Part shown: piece by piece, positions 54,430 to 62,964 of the stretch
Numbering within the stretch: position 1 is the stretch's first letter
Layout of the letters: each line of letters begins with the position of its first letter
Assembly: GCA_905221605.1 (NCBI GenBank)
Contig: CAJNDS010000109.1
Coordinates: 58,501 to 122,500 of the forward strand
Direction of reading: 5' to 3'
Origin: Symbiodinium natans
Taxonomy: Eukaryota; Sar; Dinophyceae; Suessiales; Symbiodiniaceae
DNA length: 64,000 nt
Made by a program: the position numbers and the translations under genes
Notes under the pieces: model-generated
The model's input: only the letters and a program-made list of their open reading frames with translations
Database searches by the model: none
What the model was told of the DNA's origin: nothing

Positions 54430-57000
54430 CTGATGTTTTTGCCAGTACAAATACCACTATCTACTATGTCCGAACGTGTTGTTTCTTGAGGGCGGGGTTA
54501 GAGTTTTAGAGCTCAGAGATTTTACGACTTGGCGCGTGAACCCGTAATGCCCTGAAGCCTACATCTGACACCTAAATCAATGAAAAGTTCGGTAAGGCTT
54601 TCGCAAGCGGACGGCGTCCCACATCCACTGATCCCATACACAGGCCGTCCCGTTGCCGTGACAATAGCACTCAGATCGCCGCACGCTTCCGAGTGGTTCT
54701 ACACTGCCCTTAGCACCTTAATAATGCGAAATACTTTGTTTTAGTATTCCCTTGGGTTTTATGAAAAAAATGTAAAACTCCTGAGGGGGCAATAGGGTTT
54801 AGGGTTAGGGTTTACCTCCACTGCTTTGTGTGAAGCCAAGCAGAGGTGAGCACGAAGCGCTTGTTCGTTCTCCGCACTTTGCCTACATGCCACCTTCAAT
54901 TTCATTGGGCTCCAGGGACTTCCTGCAGAAGGAGGGTCACGTCAGCCGTGAAGGGCACAAGGGGAGCTAGGAAAATTAGAGTTTATTTACAGGATTGAGG
55001 CTTCTGAGGGATTCGGTCAGGAGGTTGAAGAAACCCAAAACACAAAATCCAAAATTCAGAAACCCAAAACCTCAAACCAAAACCCAAAACCGTAAACCCT
55101 AAAGGAAGTAAGAGGGTAAAATGCTGGAGGGTACATGATTCCATACCCGAATCCCTAAACTCTAAACCCACCCTAAACCCTAAACCCTAAACCCTAAACC
55201 CCACTTGAACCTCCACGTGGGGCGAAGCCGAGCAGCCCGCGGCTGAACAGCACGCTGCATTGCAGGGGCGCCATTCCCAGGCCCCTTGGAGCAAGACAGA
55301 CGACTTCGAAGGGCTCCTAAAGTTGTTTAGGGTTTAGGGTTTAGGGTTTATAGGGTTTAGGGTTTTGGGTTTTAGGTTTGGAGTCTTGAATTGTAGGGGT
55401 TTAGGGTGAAAGCCTCGAGCTTAAACCTAAACCCTAGTGGCCTGTGTCTCCATCGAACCCAGCTCCTGACCTCGCACTGCTTCCAACCAGTATGCTTCCA
55501 CACAGTAAGTTTAGGGTTTAGGGTTTAGGGTTTAGGGCTTCGGGTTTAGGGTTTAGGGCATCTGCCAGGCCGCTCCCCTTCGCATCACTGCCTTCTTAAG
55601 CCCTATGGCGCCTAAGGCCCAAAGTTCTCAACGCATGCCCTGAACGCGAAATTAGGGTTTAGGGTTTAGGGTTTAGGGTTTAGGGTTTAGGGTTTAGGGT
55701 TTAGGGTTTAGGGTTTAGGAATTAGGGGTAACCCCGACACCCTCAAGAACTTACATTAAGCCCTCTATGGTGCAAGCTTTGCCGGAACACACCGCTACAG
55801 CTTCAGCGGCGACATGCACATGGCGCTGTACTAGCGCGTCTTTGCAGCGATCAAGAGTGAACAGGTCAGGCTTCTGCGAAAATAATCACATGTGCGGGGT
55901 TTACGCAAACAAGGGACCCCCCAATTTTGACCCCAAAAAGTAGGGTTTCCTTAGAATAAGGACCCCAACTAGGTACCCCTAATTTCGGACACCGCCACAT
56001 TCACAAATAGAACCCCAAACCCTCAAAACCCCCAGCGCCCAAAGCTTATGAAGCCCAAGGCACATGAATGGACCCCTAACATCGACCCCAAAATAGTAGG
56101 ATTCCCTTCTGATAAGGACCCCAATAAGGTACGTACCCCCGCAATGTCGCAAACCCACATATAGAATCCCAAACCCCTAACATAGACCCCAAATAGTAGG
56201 ATTCCCTTATGATACGGACCCCAATAGAACCCCAAACCCTCAAATCCCCAAGCGCCCAAAGCCCTAAGCCCTAAACCCTAAACCCTACTCCCAATTTCGG
56301 AAGCCCAAGGCACATCAGCTTCTCCGGGTTCACGTCGCACTTCGCCGCCAGCATCGCGGACACCTGGGGGTCACAGGGAGGGCCGGCTCGGGGGTGTACC
56401 GGGGACTCTGTGTACCTACAGTTTAGTAGGCGCTACCCTCTTAGTTAATAGGTATATCCCATAAAAACTGTAGGTGAAAAGGGTCCCAGTAGGGTTTGGG
56501 GGATTAGGGGGGTTTAGGGGTTTGGAGGTTTATCAGGGGTGTAAGGGTCGGTTTAAGAGGGTCTAGGGTGGTCGAGTTGAGGCATTTACGCTAGAGGATT
56601 TAGGGAGGCACCTTTTAAGGGGCCTTCCTTGGGTGACACAGGGCGATATCAGGTACCGAATTCCCTCATTCCCTACTACATGTTACCCTCCCCGAGCATG
56701 CGTAAACGAAAGTACACACACCGCGTAATTGGGAACGCAAACACGCACTCAACCCTAAACCCACGAAAGCCGGATGCGCGCAACCCTATACGCCCGAAAT
56801 AGACGTTAAACCCTCACTCCTAATCCTTCAAACCTTAAACCCTATAGCCCTAAACCTTAAACCCGAAACCCTAGACCCTAAACCCTCTACCTTAAACCCG
56901 AAACCCTAAACCCTTACAATCCATATCCATATCTTTTGACTACCACCACTTTGAAGGTCAAGTTGAAAGGAGTTTGACTGGTTATGACTAGGCTAACAGC
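54430..57000. other. Repeat mosaic with minus-strand exon-like islands
   Basis: Islands: 54600-54700 (open in two minus frames), 55205-55320 (open on both strands), 55765-55868 minus (PDLFTLDRCKDALVQRHVHV, AAEAV) and 56318-56375 minus (VSAMLAAKCDVNPEKLMCLG after a CAG acceptor). Three near-tandem copies of a block with GGATTCCCTT and GACCCCAA lie between 55910 and 56235; AAGCCCAAGGCACAT occurs at about 56052 and 56300. An inverted pair ACCTACAGTTT / AAACTGTAGGT is at about 56412-56475. Confidence 0.45.
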
Positions 57001-57054
57001 CTGGGCTCTCCGTTTGGCTCCAAGCAAGTGGTGAAGGTTGACGCGTTGTCAACT

Positions 57055-58998
57055 ATGAACAGAGTGCGGACACGACCTTCGCGACGTACCTTCAGGAGAC
57101 GGTTCCGCAGATGGTTTCTGCGCAGAGCTCGCAGGACTTCTTACTGGAGCCAGCTTCTTCTGTGCATGTGCAAGATTTTCTTTCTGGGTCTCAGATGCGT
57201 GTTTTTCTGGTGCGTGGAGCAAGCGTACAGATTTGCGGCCAGAGATGGGCCGACAGTTTCTGGGCAAAGTATAGGCGCGTCTTCTACATCCACGCCAATT
57301 AGACGGGGCAGTGTTTCTGACAGATCTGTACCATTGCATATTGACCTTGGTCCCTCTTGGCACGAGTTGGACCAGATGACGCTCAACAACCTCACCCTAA
57401 GAGGCCTTCGTGTCTGGACAGCAAGCGTGGAGGCCTGCCCACATCGTGTGCAAGCTTGGTCTGACAGCCTGCGCGCCAAAGCTGCGACCCTGCTGCAAAA
57501 TCGTCGCTGGCCTGAGTTTGTTGATGATCTGCTCATGACCGCTGCCAAAGTTGGTTGCTTACTTGAAGCTGGCGCTGTAGAACATACGCACCTGGCCGGT
57601 ATGCATGTCCTCACGCGTAGCCTTGCTGACTGGATTTTGCCTCCTGGGGCTCGCGCAAAGCGACCCACGAGCCTGCAAACAGATGTCTTCTTCTTTGTTT
57701 TGGGTGCCCTCAAGCTCTTGCTTAAAACTAGATGGCAAGCCCTTAAAGGGAAACGTAGACGAGCCCGTGCGTTATCTCGCTGCAAATGCTTGCCGCCTAC
57801 CGTGCATGAAGCTATAGCCGCCACATGCGGTTGCTGGGACGTCAACATGTTTGAGGACGTGAGTTTGTTCATTTGTTGGCAAGTCTTCGGCTTGCTCAGC
57901 TCGGCGCCCGGACATGCAGTGCTGTACATGATGAGCAATGGGTTTTTCGACTACCTCGGTTCCACTAAGTACAACTTAAAGAGAGCTAAGAGCCATGCCG
58001 CAAGCCCTATGACGCGCTGTTATCAGCATTTGCAAGAACATCGCAAGGCCTTGTTGCAGAAAGAACCTGTGTTGAACCACAAAGTCCGCCTGTTTAAGAC
58101 TGTGCATGCTGCTGACACGATGTTCTGGATTCTTGCCACCGGGGAAGAAAGCTACATCCGTACGCTTGAAACTGCCAGCATAAGCTGCTGGCAACCGAAA
58201 GCAAACACGTCGGCAATCGGACCGCGAAACACAGCGTGCCGTGCCAAGACACGATGCCGACCTAGGCGTCGCAAGTGCGCGGTGCGCAATGCGGACTGCA
58301 TCCAAGCCCAGCAAGGCCATTTAAGTAGGGTTGCTAGGCGTAGGCTAGCCCCTTCTCCCCTTCCGTTTTGCCTTAGTAGGTCCTTACTCAAGCTTCCCTA
58401 CAAAGATGCCTATACCCTAGCATGCAGGAGCCTCTTGCTTGAAGGCGGGGGTTTTGGGCCTGTAGATATCGGCAACGATAAGTTTCAGACTCTTCTTGTC
58501 AGATATGTCGCTGATGCTCAGTACGTGTGCTGGGACAGCCTTTGCTGCCGGTTTCAGTCCCGTGTTCGTCACGCTGGCGAAATGGCCATTGTGATTGGCC
58601 TTGCGTTGCGCAAGTTACCCAGCACAACCGCTGCCACTCGGTGCCGGAAACGACTAGACTACAAACTTCGGCAGTTTGGGGAGCGCACATGCCGACGCAC
58701 ATATGTTCCCTGGCTCCCTAAAGTGCCTACCTCCGTGTTCCATAAGTCCATTGCTAGTGTCCTCCACAGTGCCCGGCTTAGCCTTTCCCAAAAGTGGATA
58801 CTGTTCAGTTACTCGCCTGTCCGTGGGAAAACTGCCAAGCGCTCGGACTGTTGGCGATACAAAAGCGTAGCAAAGGACATCCGTGATGAGCAGCTACTCA
58901 GCTGTCCACTTCAAGTGCTTAGGCCTTCGCCGGAGGATTGTCGAGACATGCGCAGGGTAAAGCTGCATTGGGGTGTTCCGCTAGGTTCCAAGCTGTGA
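57055..58998 (+). CDS. Penelope-like retroelement, part 1: basic N-terminus and GIY-YIG endonuclease
   Basis: ATG at 57055 (the frame is open a little further upstream from a GTG). Residues 3-27 are Arg-rich; 34-54 are hydrophobic (LLLCMCKIFFLGL). A GIY-YIG nuclease domain follows at about 291-384: LYMMSNGFFDYLGSTKYNLK with Y291, the YLG triad 300-302, R310 and H314, then GEESYIRTLE (E365 as metal-binding Glu) and a final QPKAN Asn. Such nucleases nick target DNA. In most Penelope elements this domain follows the reverse transcriptase; an N-terminal position is the mark of the Chlamys/Naiad branch. The frame ends in TGA (58996), but the same frame stays open directly afterwards, so this is one polyprotein with an in-frame stop. 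Confidence 0.8.
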   Translation: MNRVRTRPSRRTFRRRFRRWFLRRARRTSYWSQLLLCMCKIFFLGLRCVFFWCVEQAYRFAARDGPTVSGQSIGASSTSTPIRRGSVSDRSVPLHIDLGPSWHELDQMTLNNLTLRGLRVWTASVEACPHRVQAWSDSLRAKAATLLQNRRWPEFVDDLLMTAAKVGCLLEAGAVEHTHLAGMHVLTRSLADWILPPGARAKRPTSLQTDVFFFVLGALKLLLKTRWQALKGKRRRARALSRCKCLPPTVHEAIAATCGCWDVNMFEDVSLFICWQVFGLLSSAPGHAVLYMMSNGFFDYLGSTKYNLKRAKSHAASPMTRCYQHLQEHRKALLQKEPVLNHKVRLFKTVHAADTMFWILATGEESYIRTLETASISCWQPKANTSAIGPRNTACRAKTRCRPRRRKCAVRNADCIQAQQGHLSRVARRRLAPSPLPFCLSRSLLKLPYKDAYTLACRSLLLEGGGFGPVDIGNDKFQTLLVRYVADAQYVCWDSLCCRFQSRVRHAGEMAIVIGLALRKLPSTTAATRCRKRLDYKLRQFGERTCRRTYVPWLPKVPTSVFHKSIASVLHSARLSLSQKWILFSYSPVRGKTAKRSDCWRYKSVAKDIRDEQLLSCPLQVLRPSPEDCRDMRRVKLHWGVPLGSKL

Positions 58999-59712
58999 CA
59001 GGACAGAGCAGATGCTTTAAAGGTTCTTAGTCATATCGTGAAAAAGGTAGGGGTGAAGCTTACTTGGGATATGAGCCGCCATATCCAAGGGTTCTTTGCC
59101 ACCTTAGTGCATCCCGAACGTGAGCAACTGGAGGTGCAATATGACACATGTTTTCCCTTACACAACGCTACACACGTACATGTGCAAGAGGATAAAGACC
59201 GTAATGCAGCCTGGGTTCTCCCTAAACGGTTGTATCAGCAATGGTGCGTTTTCATGTTTCGCCAAGACAACGACCACTGGCTTCCGGTCAATGCATGCGT
59301 TCAAGGCATTGTTGAAGAGTACCGTTGCTTGCACGAGCAGTGTCTCCCACAACACTTGCGCCATTTCGCAAAAAAGTCTAAATGGGCCCACTACAGCCTT
59401 CCGTATGCATATACCACGCTTAAGCAAAAGTGCTTCCAGTCCGGAGTGGGACAGACCTGCAGGAAGGCTGGACACAGCTGCTTCCGACGAATCATTGCCT
59501 GGTCCACTCACCCAGCCAAATCGCTATATCGAGGAGCTTCCCGAGCTATCAGCGGCGTGATCGCCGCATTAGGCGCAGGCTTTGAAACTGCAAACTTGCA
59601 CACTGCCATCCCTGACTTGAGACGTGCAGTGGCAAGACTGCGCAGCAGTTCTGAGCCGTGCGTGTGTACCCGTTGCAGCAAAAGCAAAGCACAGATCTGT
59701 GTCAAGTGCTAG
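58999..59712 (+). CDS. Penelope-like retroelement, part 2: N-terminal reverse-transcriptase motifs
   Basis: Same frame as part 1, separated from it by a single TGA. VQEDKDRNAAWVLPKRLY (about 59182-59230) fits the first RT block (DK...Y), and LPYAYTTLKQK with the later FRRIIAWSTHPAKS (59398-59520) fits the second (LP--Y--K-K ... R-II-). The frame closes at TAG 59710-59712, exactly where the catalytic Asp codon begins in the -1 frame. There is no convincing independent ATG near its start, which supports the polyprotein reading. Confidence 0.75.
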   Translation, partial: QDRADALKVLSHIVKKVGVKLTWDMSRHIQGFFATLVHPEREQLEVQYDTCFPLHNATHVHVQEDKDRNAAWVLPKRLYQQWCVFMFRQDNDHWLPVNACVQGIVEEYRCLHEQCLPQHLRHFAKKSKWAHYSLPYAYTTLKQKCFQSGVGQTCRKAGHSCFRRIIAWSTHPAKSLYRGASRAISGVIAALGAGFETANLHTAIPDLRRAVARLRSSSEPCVCTRCSKSKAQICVKC

Positions 59713-60665
59713 ATGCTGCACAAATGTATGAAGAACTGCCTGTTGACAGGGTTCTTCTAGCAGCGCAGGAGTTCCAAAAGCTTCTCCAGGAAAATAATGA
59801 CGCTGCTGGGATAGCCGTGACTAGGACAAAAAGGTTGCACACTTGGCTGTCAAAGTGCGCTGGACATTTCAACCAGCGTGCCAAGATCTGGCGCTGGGCC
59901 GATATTCTCACTGTGCTGACGCTGGCCCTGTCGCAACCTACTGTCCGTTTAGGAAGGTTTCTGTTTAAACAGGTCCGGGGTGTGCCTATAGGAGGCCACT
60001 GTAGTAAAGCTATTGCCTCCCTGGTTTTAGCTTTTGACGAGTTTAAATGGGTCAAAAACAAACTTGCACAGGTTCAGCTTGGTTTTCTGCCGGATGAAAC
60101 CTGGGAGTTTCACGAAGTCGCTGCTTTTGTCCGCTACGTTGACGATGTTGCCACCGCGTCAAAAGTGCTTTGTGACGACTGCCTCCTAGACCTCGTTGAT
60201 ACCATTTACACTCCCCCGATCAAGTTTGAAGCTGCGCCAAGTAGTAAGCTGGGTGTCCCTTTCCTTGATATTTGGATAGTGCCTGAAAATAATGACATCC
60301 GCATAAGAGCTGACCTCGCAGAGGCCGACTGGCGAGATCAGGCAGGTAAACACGCTCCCGCCAAATTCAGACTTAAGCCCTGGAGAGGATTTTGCAGTTT
60401 TGATTTGTGTGAAGCCCGTGGGCTCGTCGCTTCAAAACTTGTGCGACTTAGGACGCTGCAGTTGCCCCAAAATGAGTTGCGAAAAGCTGTTTCCGCCGAG
60501 CTTCAGCTTTGGATCCTCTCAGGATATCCTAGGCAGATCATTGAAAGGTTGTGGACACATGCCCATCATTTCCCAGCAGCAAGCAAGTGTGCCAGAAATC
60601 AGCTCCATGCTTGGGCTATGCAAAGCAATCTCCCTGACAGGGTTGCGTCGTACTGGGAGTCTTGA
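59654..60665 (+). CDS. Penelope-like retroelement, part 3: reverse-transcriptase catalytic core and thumb
   Basis: Frame -1 relative to part 2; the switch must fall between 59654 and 59709. Motif A is VLDAAQMYEELP with the Asp at 59712. Motif B is GVPIGGHCSKA at 59979. Motif C is FVRYVDDVA with YVDD at 60135-60146. Motif E is LGVPFLDIWI at 60249. The thumb has RGLVASKLVRLRTL and LSGYPRQII (GYP at 60522-60530), the GYP being typical of Penelope-like RTs. Both Asp of motif C and the motif A Asp are present, so the core residues are intact. The frame ends at 60663-60665. Confidence 0.85.
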
Positions 60666-60820
60666 ATGCCGGGGGGTTTTTGTTCGTGTACCTGTGTGGT
60701 TTCGGTTTTAGGGTTTCTGGCGCTGAGTTGAGCTCCCCGTGCTGCGCTTGCTGAGTGCTCCGCCTGCAAGCTGCGGTGCTCTAACTGGCCAGTTTGACTG
60801 TCTTTTTTGCCTGCGCTGCC

Positions 60821-61534
60821 ATGGGCGGGAAAGGCAAAGGCAAGGGCAGCTGGTACAAAGGCAAAGGCTACCACAGAGCAGGCCCTTACTCGTACCAGCA
60901 CGGCCATGACCTTGGCGCTACAGTCGGATGGACCTTCCAAAATGCGGTCCAAGGGGCCCTGCAGCAAGTGATGAGCCAAGGCATCCAGGGAGTGCTTGAC
61001 CGTGCCCTCCAGACCGGCGGTTCATCGCCTGCAGCGGTGCCGCAACCTGCTACCTTGCCTGCGAAAGCCGGAGGGAGCCTTGCCTCCTCCATCTTGCAGG
61101 CTATCACCGGGAAGCAGGCTCCAGTGGAGCAACCGCCAGCTGTTACTGTCGAAGCTACCCATCCGCAAGGGACAGGTGCAGCCAGTAGTGGCGACAAGGA
61201 TGCACTCATGCTCAAAATGATGGATATGCTCACACAGCAACAGAAGCAGCACTCCGACCAGATGAAACTCTTGGTGGAAAAAGTCACGCATGAAAATTGG
61301 GCGCATGAGCAGGAAGACGTTCCGGAGCCAGTAGCCGGGCATCTTGAGGAGGCTGCCGCCTTGGAAGCAGCCATTGCTGAGAGCCAGGCTCGCTTGCAGG
61401 AGATTCAAGGCAGAACCAAGCCTGCCACCACCGCCTCAGCAAAGGCCAGTCCAAAGGCGGCGTGCTCGGCCGCTAGCAAGCAGACGCTGCTGCATGATGC
61501 TTTCTTGAGAAGCAGTGGCACGGGACGTAACTGA
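60821..61534 (+). CDS. Gly/Lys-rich basic protein downstream of the RT
   Basis: ATG in a GCCATGG context, 237 residues. It begins MGGKGKGKGSWYKGKGYHRA, a basic Gly/Lys/aromatic start suited to nucleic-acid binding. The middle is Gln/Ala/Pro-rich; a helical, coiled-coil-like part follows (MLKMMDMLTQQQKQHSDQMK and EEAAALEAAIAESQARLQEI), then an Ala/Lys/Ser-rich end. The order (basic head, possible oligomerisation helix) would suit a gag-like RNA-binding protein, but that is inference. It starts 155 bases after the RT stop on the same strand. No frame breaks, unlike the RT. Confidence 0.65.
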   Translation: MGGKGKGKGSWYKGKGYHRAGPYSYQHGHDLGATVGWTFQNAVQGALQQVMSQGIQGVLDRALQTGGSSPAAVPQPATLPAKAGGSLASSILQAITGKQAPVEQPPAVTVEATHPQGTGAASSGDKDALMLKMMDMLTQQQKQHSDQMKLLVEKVTHENWAHEQEDVPEPVAGHLEEAAALEAAIAESQARLQEIQGRTKPATTASAKASPKAACSAASKQTLLHDAFLRSSGTGRN

Positions 61535-61546
61535 CTATCTTGTGTG

Positions 61547-61969
61547 ATGACCGGTGGCATGGGCAGTCCCATCTTAGATGCAGTTAGCATTTGGATGCTG
61601 TCACTGTTCCTGGTTTCTGTAAGAGCAGCGGTGTTGCTGTCACTCCTTCGCTTTGTGTGGAGCGAGACTTGCCAGCATGCACTTGACTCCGTGCTGCACT
61701 GGGTTTTGGGCGCTGCGTTCAAGGTATGCCTTGAAAACATGCAAAGCTGGATCATGCCACGCGAGAGCTTTGATGCTACTGGCATGCTCAGTCTGCTACG
61801 GCAAAACCACAGCAGCGCGGATGACGCCACTACAGAAACCACCGGTGGCAGTAGCTGGGCGGCCCACCTCTCACATGAGTCAGTCCTCTCAAGCCCTTTG
61901 TTCACAGGAGTGCTGTGCGTGATGTTTCGCACAGTCGCTCCCAAATTAGCACGCATCATTGTTAGATGA
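61547..61969 (+). CDS. Small membrane-type protein
   Basis: ATG 12 bases after the previous stop; 140 residues. The N-terminal half is strongly hydrophobic (VSIWMLSLFLVSVRAAVLLS and later VLGAAFKVCLE), followed by a polar Ser/Thr stretch (HSSADDATTETTGGSS) and a second hydrophobic part near the end (LFTGVLCVMFRTVAPKLARI). This suggests two or three membrane segments. No family recognised. The tight spacing is unusual for a eukaryote and suggests one polycistronic transcript. Confidence 0.5.
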   Translation: MTGGMGSPILDAVSIWMLSLFLVSVRAAVLLSLLRFVWSETCQHALDSVLHWVLGAAFKVCLENMQSWIMPRESFDATGMLSLLRQNHSSADDATTETTGGSSWAAHLSHESVLSSPLFTGVLCVMFRTVAPKLARIIVR

Positions 61970-62343
61970 AAGCCGTTGACCACCCTATGTTATTGCATGG
62001 GAGGGCTTACAGCACCAATCTCGTTGCACATGTCAGGAGATGCTGGTTTACCAGCAGAGCAGCAAACGCATGCACGGCCTGTAGCTCTATGCTGCAGCCT
62101 TGTCGGCACAGGAGTTTCGCAGCTCTCGGCAGGTTTAGGCTAGCGCTCAAACGGATTCGCAGGCATCCGTGCACAATATTGGGTCTGCCGATAAGGCACA
62201 GTGCGAGACATCCCCTGCAGCAGCTGCCAAGAGATATCTCGAAGCAAGAACCTTTGACGTTTCCACCAGTCGGAAAAAGTCAGACTTTGCGATTCTGGGA
62301 GATTGCAATCAGATTGGGAGCCTGTGTCCCAAATTCTTGCTGA
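61966..62343 (+). CDS. Possible third downstream ORF
   Basis: Its ATG overlaps the previous stop (ATGA). The 125-codon frame is Arg/Cys-rich (MKAVDHPMLLHGRAY, ALGRFRLALKRIRRHP). From about 62148 another frame looks more protein-like (ASVHNIGSADKAQ, AAAAKRYLEARTFDVSTSRK), so the true product may switch frame or only the second frame may be coding. No family recognised. Confidence 0.3.
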   Translation: MKAVDHPMLLHGRAYSTNLVAHVRRCWFTSRAANACTACSSMLQPCRHRSFAALGRFRLALKRIRRHPCTILGLPIRHSARHPLQQLPRDISKQEPLTFPPVGKSQTLRFWEIAIRLGACVPNSC

Positions 62344-62407
62344 CATTCAACTCATTCTTGACATCTCTTTTTCTGTTGCGGCCTCAGCCTACAGTGTTGC
62401 TTGTGAG

Positions 62408-62510
62408 AAACCCTAAACTTTCCTAAACCTTATCCGTAAACAGGGCCCTGCCTAAACCCTATAGACCCTAAACCCTAAACTTTCCTAAACCTTCTCCGTA
62501 AACAGGGCAC
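62408..62510. repeat. 35-base direct repeats at the 3' edge of the retroelement block
   Basis: CCTAAACTTTCCTAAACCTT, then TCCGTAAACAGGG, occurs at about 62411-62446 and 62474-62508 with one difference, separated by telomere-like units. The first copy lies where the repeat-poor block ends. Confidence 0.75.
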
Positions 62511-62608
62511 CGTCTCCGGTGAGGCCATCGGCGTCGCACCGGCCAGCGGAGTGAGACCGACTCTGGGGACGTTCCTGAGGCCGATTCTTTGGGATGGCTC
62601 CCGAAACC
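62507..62608 (+). CDS. Exon-like island
   Basis: After a CAG, the plus strand reads GTVSGEAIGVAPASGVRPTL, then GTFLRPILWDGSRN, ending at a GTAG. It is open and bounded by plausible splice sites. No family recognised. Confidence 0.3.
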
Positions 62609-62677
62609 GTAGTGCAACTTTAGGGTTTAGGGTTTAGGGTTGAGAGTTGAGGGTTTAGAGTTTAGGTTTTGGGGTTT

Positions 62678-62964
62678 AGTCCACCTTTCTGCGTGACGGG
62701 TCATCGAGGATGATGGCTTCCTGCACCTGAGAGACCACTTCGCCGGAAGTTGTCGAGAGACTTTGCGCGGCGCCACCCAGGTAGCGCGCCCTGTAGCCCC
62801 AAGCGCCGGACTTGGTAAGGGCCCATGGCTAGTGCCATGGTGATAATAGCTGGCGGCAACCGCCCTTCGCGGACATCCTGAAGCTCTGTCAACCAGAACC
62901 ATTTGATCGAGCCGTCCGCCGTGAGCAGACGTCTTGCCAACACCTGGACAGCCAATGTTGGTAA
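62678..62964 (-). CDS. 3' end of an unidentified minus-strand gene
   Basis: One minus frame reads VLARRLLTADGSIKWFWLTE, LQDVREGRLPPAIITMALAM and WRRAKSLDNFRRSG. Further down, another frame reads EVVSQVQEAIILDDPSRRKV, then D and TAA. A small intron or a frame change near 62740-62770 would join them into one C-terminus. No family recognised; upstream exons probably lie outside the window. Confidence 0.45.

Noticed and set aside
57010-57025. CCGTTTGGCTCCAAG, partly like the dinoflagellate spliced leader (CCATTTTGGCTCAAG core)
   Set aside because: Three differences in about 16 bases and no tandem leader copies; chance similarity is likely. It would have suggested a retroposed mRNA.
60886-61374. 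162-codon Cys/Ser-rich minus-strand frame
   Set aside because: Antisense shadow of the Gly/Lys/Gln-rich ORF at 60821-61534.
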